Source: Ehretia macrophylla
Lineage: Eukaryota; Streptophyta; Magnoliopsida; Boraginales; Ehretiaceae
Direction: 5' to 3'
NCBI GenBank assembly: GCA_037974665.1
Contig: CM075769.1
Location: 23,958,139 to 24,022,138 of the forward strand
DNA length: 64,000 nucleotides
Positions 62,790 to 64,000 of this stretch are shown piece by piece. Made by a program: the position numbers and the translations under genes. The stretch's first letter is position 1, and each line of letters opens with the position of its first letter. Below the pieces are notes generated by a model. It was not told the origin of the DNA. It ran no database searches and saw nothing but the letters and a program-made list of their open reading frames with translations.

Positions 62790-64000
62790 TTAGTTAGGTC
62801 TTAGCCGGGACAAGGTCCTCTGTCTGTCAGGTAGCAACCCTTAAATGTGTGCTTGTTAAGTGTGTCTTGAAAGTGTGTGCCTGTATGTGAGATTGTGTGT
62901 CTTGACTTGAATGTGTGCACCTATGTGATATAGTAAAGTGTTATGTGCAAAATATGTGATAAGTGAAGTAAAGTGGCTAGTTGTACATTGAATTGACCTC
63001 ATGAATCGGATCGACCTCGTGAATTGTTATTTTCTTGAATTATTGCTTGTAGTGTGTGAATTTAAATGTCTTGAATTGGTTGTGTTGTGATTTGAATTGG
63101 TTATGTTGTGATTCATACTTGAATAACTTTGTTGATTAAACTGTTTTATAAATTCTTTTATAAACATGCTTTCATAATAGTTTAAAGCATAATGTTTATG
63201 CATGTAATATTCTGGCATTCATACATACCCTGTTGAAATGGTAAGAAATACTTCTTCCTTCCCCTGAAGAAAGGTGATTAGTGGCAGACCCTCCAAGTTA
63301 TGTGGATTAGCGAGAATGAGAGGTATTTGATCATCCCTTTATTTGGGAGTTGGTGTTTGTGGTTGGAGCTCGGTTATTGGCACCCTTCTAAGGTTATCTT
63401 CTATGCTCAGTAAGCAAATGACTTCTTTTGGAGTTCTACATGACTGTTATTTGGAGCAATATCTTAGTATTTTCTTGTTGGGCATTCTTCGGGTATTTTC
63501 TTGTTGGCTTTCCTTGGAAGGTTTGATAATTAGGGTTCTATTCAAATTTATTGTGTGGCATTCACATTAGCATTCTTCTGGGAAATTTTGTCAACATTCT
63601 CACACAGTAGTCTCATTTCGGATACTTGTTGGATTTCTATTGAAGATGCTTATATGGGCTATTTCCTCGGTATTTTCTTTAGCATTTTACTCGGTATTCG
63701 ATAGCAGTGTTGTCTTCGGGATCTACTTGAACTTGGCTATTCTATTGGCATTCACTTAAGGACTTTTGTTATGTAAATATATTGGTGTACATGCTTGGAC
63801 TTTTATTCGGGTACTTCTGGAGTTATTATTTAGAAAACTTCTCAGAAATTTCTTGTAGTATAATTGACCGGGTTTCTTGCTTGAAGTTTCTCGGGATGTA
63901 TTTGGGTTCTTATTCAGGTTCTACTTCGAACTGCTTATTTGGTATATTCTCGGCACTCCTAGCTGGGAATTCTTCTATGGTATTCGTGACCAGTGGGGTT
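62790..64000 (+). other. Element E second interior, partial
   Basis: Copy of 59661 onward, a few percent different, cut by the window edge. It includes the same conserved box near 63290 (CAAGTTATGTGGATTAGCG) and the same T-rich degenerate repeat from about 63440. Confidence 0.85.

Larger units (their letters stand above)
47304..64000 (+). mobile_element. Element E: non-autonomous LTR element in tandem LTR-internal-LTR-internal form
   Basis: First LTR: 47304-49571 plus 59377-59646 (about 2.54 kb, split by D). Interior 1: 59647-61096. Second LTR: 61097-62775, with a large internal deletion of about 0.85 kb. Interior 2: from 62776 to the window edge. Each interior begins with a tRNA-Met-type PBS, and interior 1 ends in a polypurine tract. 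No gag or pol is present. The interiors are homologous to F's interior, but the E LTR (TGTGATACCCCGAACCC) differs from F's outside the shared blocks. A tandem array of this kind is the known outcome of unequal recombination between LTRs. Left flank is gctat; the right end is out of view. Confidence 0.85.

Overview
This window is a plant nuclear repeat block. I find no cellular gene, tRNA, rRNA or CRISPR array that I can support. It is a stack of LTR retrotransposons inserted into one another. Most are Ty3/gypsy chromoviruses (Tekay/Del-like): gag, protease, RT, RNase H and integrase with a C-terminal chromodomain, and a primer-binding site reading TGGTATCAGAGC (initiator tRNA-Met type). This points to a flowering plant with a repeat-rich genome; I cannot name the species.

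Layout, left to right. (1) 1-18170: element F (+). Its 5' LTR enters at base 1, its internal region is only 1.16 kb and non-coding, and its 3' LTR is about 4.4 kb. That 3' LTR is split by full-length element G (-, 7843-17878, TSD ggcat). (2) 18171-19190: the 3' part of an older LTR, H (+), into which F inserted. (3) 19191-19319, resuming at 41976: old Copia-like LTR sequence (-). (4) 19320-41970: solo LTR B (-, about 2.95 kb, TSD ccacc) carrying two full-size elements, C (-, 20480-30153, TSD gatgt) and A (+, 31429-41449, TSD gcttt). A is very young. (5) 41976-46140: two diverged direct copies of an old Copia-type LTR on the minus strand. (6) 46141-47303: unassigned sequence and a Copia-like LTR fragment (+). 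(7) 47304-64000: element E (+), non-autonomous, arranged LTR - internal - LTR - internal and running off the right edge. Its first LTR is split by full-size element D (+, 49572-59371, TSD aaaag).

Inferred order of events: the Copia LTRs are oldest; H, B and E came next; then F into H, C and A into B, D into E, and G into F. A, judged by its nearly identical LTRs, is most recent. Every clear insertion lies inside another element's LTR.

The most interesting signals are not the polyproteins. (a) F and E are two non-autonomous families with different LTRs but one shared short non-coding interior that keeps the PBS, the last codons of pol and the polypurine tract. (b) Otherwise divergent LTR families share conserved blocks, including a 12-bp perfect palindrome and a small GC hairpin. 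(c) Each coding family has a short, mostly acidic, conserved reading frame inside the LTR, after a T-rich tract ending in CAG. (d) The outer 5' end of both A and G is TA instead of TG.
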